NCBI GenBank assembly: GCA_948616425.1
Contig: CAPGBJ010000044.1
Span: 1 to 17,829 of the forward strand
Origin: an uncultured Oscillospiraceae bacterium
GTDB lineage: Bacteria; Bacillota; Clostridia; Oscillospirales; Oscillospiraceae
Length of the DNA: 17,829 bases
Reading direction: 5' to 3'
A program made the position numbers and the translations under genes. The notes below the pieces were generated by a model, which saw only the letters and a list, made by a program, of their open reading frames with translations, was not told the DNA's origin and did no database searches. Position 1 is the first letter of the stretch; the number at the start of each line of letters is the position of its first letter. Positions 14,637 to 17,829 of the stretch are shown piece after piece.

Positions 14637-15290
14637 CTACGCTCTCTCTTTCCAATACTGCTCATCTAGCAACTTTTCCACCAGGTCTAGCCTAGCTGAT
14701 AGGACCGACAGCTTCTCTAAAGTGGGATTGTTGACACTGATCTGATCCACGTCGTCAGCGTAGCGTGTGGAGCGGCCGGCGATGCGGACAATTTGGGCGG
14801 GGATCCCCACCGCTGTTGCGTCCTCTGGAACTTCAGAGAGGACCACAGCGTTGGCGGCAATGCGGGCATTGTCCCCCACCTTGAAGGGCCCCAGCACCTT
14901 GGCCCCGCAGGAGATGAGCACGTTGTTGCCAATGGTGGGGTGGCGTTTGCCCTGGTCCTTGCCGGTGCCCCCCAGGGTAACACCGTGGTAAATGAGCACA
15001 TCGTCCCCCACCTCGGCGGTCTCGCCGATGACGATCCCCATACCGTGGTCGATGACAAAGCGCCGGCCAATCTGGGCCCCGGGATGGATCTCGATGCCCG
15101 TCCAAAAGCGGGACCACTGGGAGATAATCCGGGCCAGAAATTTCCATTTGTGACAGTATAGCCAGTGGGCCAGCCGATGATACAGGGTAGCGTGGACCCC
15201 CTGGTAGAGCAGGAGAATTTCCAACTTGGACCGTGCTGCCGGATCACGGCGCTGGTACGCCTCCAACGTCTCGTTTAGTGCTCTGAACAT
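14637..15290 (-). CDS. cysE: Serine O-acetyltransferase
   Basis: CysE makes O-acetylserine from serine and acetyl-CoA, the first step of cysteine synthesis. The 217-residue product has an N-terminal helical part and a left-handed beta-helix of hexapeptide repeats from about residue 66 (IHPGAQIGRRFVIDHGMGIVIG). Catalytic D81-H82 lie in DHGMG, and KRHPTIGNNV with H117 follows. The C-terminal extension (about 180-217) is helical. AAAGGGGC lies before ATG 15290; the longer frame to 15458 only reads T-box leader. It is the first gene of a T-box operon. Confidence 0.96.
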   Translation of the reverse strand: MFRALNETLEAYQRRDPAARSKLEILLLYQGVHATLYHRLAHWLYCHKWKFLARIISQWSRFWTGIEIHPGAQIGRRFVIDHGMGIVIGETAEVGDDVLIYHGVTLGGTGKDQGKRHPTIGNNVLISCGAKVLGPFKVGDNARIAANAVVLSEVPEDATAVGIPAQIVRIAGRSTRYADDVDQISVNNPTLEKLSVLSARLDLVEKLLDEQYWKERA

Positions 15291-15314
15291 AAAGCGCCCC
15301 TTTCGAGTGGAAAC

Positions 15315-15348
15315 AAAAAACCTCCTATGTCCATATGGGCATAAGAGG
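15315..15348 (-). terminator. T-box terminator before cysE
   Basis: On the minus strand an imperfect stem CCTCTTATGCCCAT / ATGGACATAGGAGG (15321-15348) is followed by TTTTTT (15315-15320). It forms when tRNA-Cys is charged. Confidence 0.9.
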
Positions 15349-15530
15349 CGATTACTCGCGGTTCCACTCTCACTTTTCACTCGATTGACCGCTATCGGAG
15401 TCAAGCCGGGCGGCATTACCCGCCGCGCTCCCGGACGCACTTCACATCTCTCCAGCACAGGCCCTCTTTCAGCCGGTGAGGGGCCCTCTCTGTCTGCCAG
15501 TTAAGATGTTACTTTTCCGTTCTTCGCGCT
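15315..15530 (-). promoter_or_regulatory. T-box leader, Cys specific
   Basis: On the minus strand the T-box sequence AGAGTGGAACCGCG (15357-15370) lies before the terminator. Stem I has AAAGTAACATC pairing with GATGTGAAG, the loop-E type flank of a specifier loop. The codon TGC (Cys; 15437-15439) lies one base after GAA. A Cys specifier fits the cysE/cysS genes. The 5' boundary near 15530 is estimated. Confidence 0.92.
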
Positions 15531-15558
15531 GATTGCGTCAAAACAGAACTGCTTTGAC

Positions 15559-15724
15559 TAGGACTTGTTTGAAACATGTCAAAAGGCCCAAACGGCAAAT
15601 CTTTTGCCCTCATACTGCCCCAATTTTTCTTGAAATCTATTTAGGATTCCTGGGAAAAATTGTGTTTGTCTGATGTCAAACTCTCTCGCCGTTGGGCATA
15701 GTTCCATTTTTCAAACGGCGCCTA
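15559..15724 (-). repeat. Fold-back MITE-like repeat, copy B
   Basis: A 166-bp element, the inverse orientation of copies A and C. Its two ends are TAGGACTTGTTTGAAACATG and, on the other strand, TAGGCGCCGTTTGAAAAATG. Inner blocks also pair: GCCCAACGGC with GCCGTTTGGGC and CAATTTTTC with GAAAAATTG. It starts three to four bases downstream of the predicted transcription start of cysE, between that promoter and the T-box. Confidence 0.87.
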
Positions 15725-15733
15725 TAGTACAGT

Positions 15734-15762
15734 ATATTATCATTCTCCACTGCTGGTGTCAA
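15734..15762 (-). promoter_or_regulatory. Promoter for cysE operon
   Basis: On the minus strand: -35 TTGACA (15757-15762), a 17-base spacer, and -10 TAATAT (15734-15739). The next gene on this strand is cysE, past repeat copy B and the T-box. No better promoter is seen closer to the T-box. Confidence 0.87.
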
Positions 15763-15783
15763 GAAAAAGTTACGAAGACGCGG

Positions 15784-15809
15784 ACGGGCCCGGGAAATCC
15801 CGGGCCCGT
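15784..15809 (-). terminator. GC-rich hairpin after hpf
   Basis: A perfect 12-base arm pair ACGGGCCCGGGA / TCCCGGGCCCGT. It lies about 40 bases past the hpf stop. The T run (TTTT) is on the plus strand side; on the hpf strand the stem is followed by CCGCGTC, so it is not a textbook terminator there. Confidence 0.65.
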
Positions 15810-15847
15810 TTTATGATATCACAGCAACTTCAGACCTGTCATAACAT

Positions 15848-16399
15848 CTACCGCTCATCCTCAATGAGGCCGTAATCGCCGTCGTTCCGACGATACACTA
15901 CAGCGAAAGCTCCCTCGGCCTCCTCGTCCCGGAAGGCAAAGAAGCTGTGCCCCAGCAGGTTCATCTGCAAAATCGCCTCATCCTTAGTCATGGGCTTAAT
16001 GGGGAAGGTCTTGCTGCGGACAATGCTGTACTCGCCCTCCTCCGGCTCATCGGGGGCAAAGGTGGACAGCTCGCTCACATCCAAAGCCCGCTCGAAAGCG
16101 CCTTGACGCAGACGCTTCTCCAGGCGGGTCTTGTTCTTGCGAATCTGCCGCTCCAAGGTAGTGACAGCAGCGTCAATAGAGGCGTGCATATCGGAGGTGC
16201 TCTCCGAGACCCGGAAAATAGTGCCGCTGGAGCGGATCGTAATTTCCACTTTGTTGTTCCGCTCTTTTTCCACACTGAACGTAATGGCTGCGGTAGCGTC
16301 CTCCTTAAAGAAACGGTCCAGTTTTCCCACCTTTTTCTCCGCATACTTATGGATGGAGTCGGGCAGGTTCACCTTTTTGTCCGTAAAAACAAATTTCAT
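15848..16399 (-). CDS. hpf: Ribosome hibernation-promoting factor, long form
   Basis: HPF binds the 30S decoding region in resting cells; the long form dimerises 70S ribosomes to 100S. The 183-residue product has an N-terminal S30AE domain (1-100, MKFVFTDKKVNLPDSIHKYA) and a C-terminal dimerisation domain (about 123-180, YSIVRSKTFPIKPMTKDEAI, then GHSFFAFRDEE) joined by an acidic linker. AAAGGAG lies before ATG 16399; a longer frame to 16492 has no ribosome site and runs over the promoter. It has its own promoter, 65 bases upstream of the start. Confidence 0.96.
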   Translation of the reverse strand: MKFVFTDKKVNLPDSIHKYAEKKVGKLDRFFKEDATAAITFSVEKERNNKVEITIRSSGTIFRVSESTSDMHASIDAAVTTLERQIRKNKTRLEKRLRQGAFERALDVSELSTFAPDEPEEGEYSIVRSKTFPIKPMTKDEAILQMNLLGHSFFAFRDEEAEGAFAVVYRRNDGDYGLIEDER

Positions 16400-16463
16400 C
16401 TCAGTCGCTCCTTTCGCCCAGAGGGCTGGTATAAACCAGAGAGTTCCCCCTCTGATTATCCTT

Positions 16464-16492
16464 ATTATACCACAGGAGGCGGGAAAGTCCAA
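16464..16492 (-). promoter_or_regulatory. Promoter of hpf
   Basis: On the minus strand: -35 TTGGAC (16487-16492), a 17-base spacer, and -10 TATAAT (16464-16469) with extended TGG before it. It lies between the amidohydrolase stop and hpf. Confidence 0.87.
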
Positions 16493-16511
16493 TGGTTTTT
16501 GTTAATATTTT

Positions 16512-17666
16512 CTAAATTCTTCGTCCGCCAATCAGAACAGCCCTCACCCTTCCCATCAGATTGAGAGGCCCACGGTCGATCACGACGACATCCGCCTCCT
16601 TGCCAGGCGTGAGGGAGCCCAACTCGCCGTCCAGCCCAGCAATTCTGGCGGCATTGATCGTGATGGCGGCCAGAGCCTCCTCCTCCTCCATCCCGCCCTT
16701 CACCGCGAGGGCAGCGCACAGAGGCAAGTACTGGACAGGCACCTCCGGGTGGTCGGTGCAGATCGCCACAGGGACCCCTGCCCTCTGGAGAATCGCGGGG
16801 TTATCCAGTGCCATGTTGGCCAGTTCCGGCTTGGACCGGTCCCCCAGGGCGGGGCCGGTGATAACGGGGATCCCCGCTTCCGCCAGAAGTTCGGGGATCA
16901 GATGTCCCTCCGTGCCGTGGACAATCACGCATCTTAGCCCAAACTCCCGGGCGATGCGCGCTCCAGTAGCAATGTCATCTGCCCGATGGGCGTGGATGTG
17001 GACGGGCAGTTCCCCCCGGACCACGGGAATAAGGGCCTCCAATTTGGCGTCGTAGTCAGGCGGGTCGGTATCCTCATCCTGGGCGGCCTTGTCCAGCTTT
17101 TCCCCATATTCCACCGCCTTGCGCAAGTTTTCCCGGATAATTGCAGCTGTGGCCATACGGGTAACGGGGCTCTCGTCCCGGTCGTGGTAGACCTGCTTGG
17201 GGTTCTCCCCCAGGGCCAGCTTCATGGCGGCAGGCGCCTTTACCACCATAGCATCCACCCAGCGGCCATCTGTCTTGAGGGCGGCAAACTGCCCTGAGAT
17301 GGGGTTGGCGGAACCTGGCCCGGTAAGGACAGTGGTCACCCCCGCAGCCCGGGCTTCAGAAAAACAGCGGTCTAAGGGGTTAACAGCATCAATAGCTCGA
17401 AGGTGAGGGGTAGAGGGGTCGGTCTCCTCGTTTCCGTCGTCACTCTCGAACCCCAGAGCATCCCCAAACATCCCCAGGTGGCAGTGGGCGTCGATAAACC
17501 CGGGACAGATATGTCCCCCTTGGGCCTCAATTACCTCCCCCTCCCAGTTTTGGGGGCATGCCTCCATGGGACCCACTTGGGCAATTTTCCTCCCTGTGAC
17601 GGCCACATAGCCCTTTTCTATGATGGGACCGTCCATGGTGTGGACGGTGCCGTTGATGATCAGCAT
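16512..17666 (-). CDS. Amidohydrolase family protein
   Basis: The product has 384 residues and the composite fold of metal-dependent amidohydrolases (imidazolonepropionase/dihydroorotase-like superfamily); the substrate is unknown. Metal-site motifs are H61-C-H63 in GFIDAHCHLG, H223/H225/H227 in VHIHAHRAD, H250 in VIVHGTEGH and D305 in ICTDHPEVP. The ends form the usual small beta domain (MLIINGTVHTMDG at the start, TPGKEADVVVID near the end). GAGGAG lies before ATG 17666; a GTG five codons upstream overlaps that ribosome site and is rejected. No terminator follows it, so some read-through into hpf is possible. Repeat copy C starts 23 bases upstream, so its promoter lies in or beyond that repeat. 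Confidence 0.9.
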   Translation of the reverse strand: MLIINGTVHTMDGPIIEKGYVAVTGRKIAQVGPMEACPQNWEGEVIEAQGGHICPGFIDAHCHLGMFGDALGFESDDGNEETDPSTPHLRAIDAVNPLDRCFSEARAAGVTTVLTGPGSANPISGQFAALKTDGRWVDAMVVKAPAAMKLALGENPKQVYHDRDESPVTRMATAAIIRENLRKAVEYGEKLDKAAQDEDTDPPDYDAKLEALIPVVRGELPVHIHAHRADDIATGARIAREFGLRCVIVHGTEGHLIPELLAEAGIPVITGPALGDRSKPELANMALDNPAILQRAGVPVAICTDHPEVPVQYLPLCAALAVKGGMEEEEALAAITINAARIAGLDGELGSLTPGKEADVVVIDRGPLNLMGRVRAVLIGGRRI

Positions 17667-17688
17667 AGATTTTCTCCTCACAAAAAAT

Positions 17689-17829
17689 TAGGCGCTGTTT
17701 GAAAAATGGAAATGTGTCCAACGGCGAGAAATTTTTTCGCCAGACGAAGCCAATTTGACGCAGGAATACTGGATGTATTTCAAGGAAAATTGGCAAAGCA
17801 TGGCGGAAAAAGAGCCGGCGTTTGGGCAT
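17689..17829 (+). repeat. Fold-back MITE-like repeat, copy C, cut by window end
   Basis: The element starts TAGGCGCTGTTTGAAAAATG and follows copies A and B to the last base; by comparison about 25-30 bases are missing at the right end. It shares CAGGAATACTG, ATGTATTTCAAG and GCATGGCGGA-type blocks with copy A. A minus-strand ORF over it is probably not a gene. Confidence 0.82.

Noticed and set aside
17527..17829. Minus-strand ORF of 100 codons at the window end
   Set aside because: It lies over repeat copy C and runs into the amidohydrolase start in another frame. Its sequence is explained by the repeat, and a similar short ORF appears over copy A.

Overview
The window looks like one end of a short-read contig from a Gram-positive anaerobe of the Clostridia, most likely an Oscillospirales-type gut bacterium (inference). 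The evidence is strong AAAGGAGG-type ribosome sites, sigma-A type promoters, fairly GC-rich genes, a hisZ/short-hisG pair, a T-box before cysE, a long-form hpf and a cobalamin riboswitch. Bases 1-26 are Illumina adapter, not genome, and the first gene (hisB) is cut by it.

Layout. (1) 27-4605, minus strand: a tightly packed histidine operon hisZ-hisG-hisD-hisC-hisB with a near-consensus promoter (4751-4779) and a palindromic operator candidate (4700-4721). (2) 5011-6051, plus strand: an unusual protein with four Pro/Gly-rich 23-residue repeats followed by two DUF4397-like domains. (3) 6189-6675, minus strand: a compact transcription unit with a strong promoter, a roughly 250-nt leader and one or two very small ORFs. 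(4) 6794-7933, minus strand: a cobalamin-riboswitch operon encoding a membrane-anchored DUF4430 (transcobalamin-C-terminal-like) protein and an ECF-transporter S component, joined by a hairpin that should couple their translation. (5) 7998-11262, plus strand: tex and an M19 dipeptidase. (6) 11526-12692, plus strand: two single-gene units, a tail-anchored zinc-ribbon protein and a DUF4230 protein. (7) 12752-15762, minus strand: cysE, a VOC-family gene and cysS under a Cys T-box. (8) 15848-17666, minus strand: hpf and an amidohydrolase.

The main structure that ordinary gene annotation misses is a roughly 165-bp fold-back, MITE-like repeat bounded by TA. It occurs three times: 11260-11424, 15559-15724 and 17689 to beyond the window end. 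One copy supplies the stop codon of the dipeptidase, one lies between the cysE promoter and its T-box, and one lies just upstream of the amidohydrolase ribosome site.

The genes are mainly housekeeping metabolism: His and Cys synthesis with Cys-tRNA charging, B12 uptake, ribosome hibernation and peptide turnover. No phage, CRISPR, rRNA or tRNA genes were seen.
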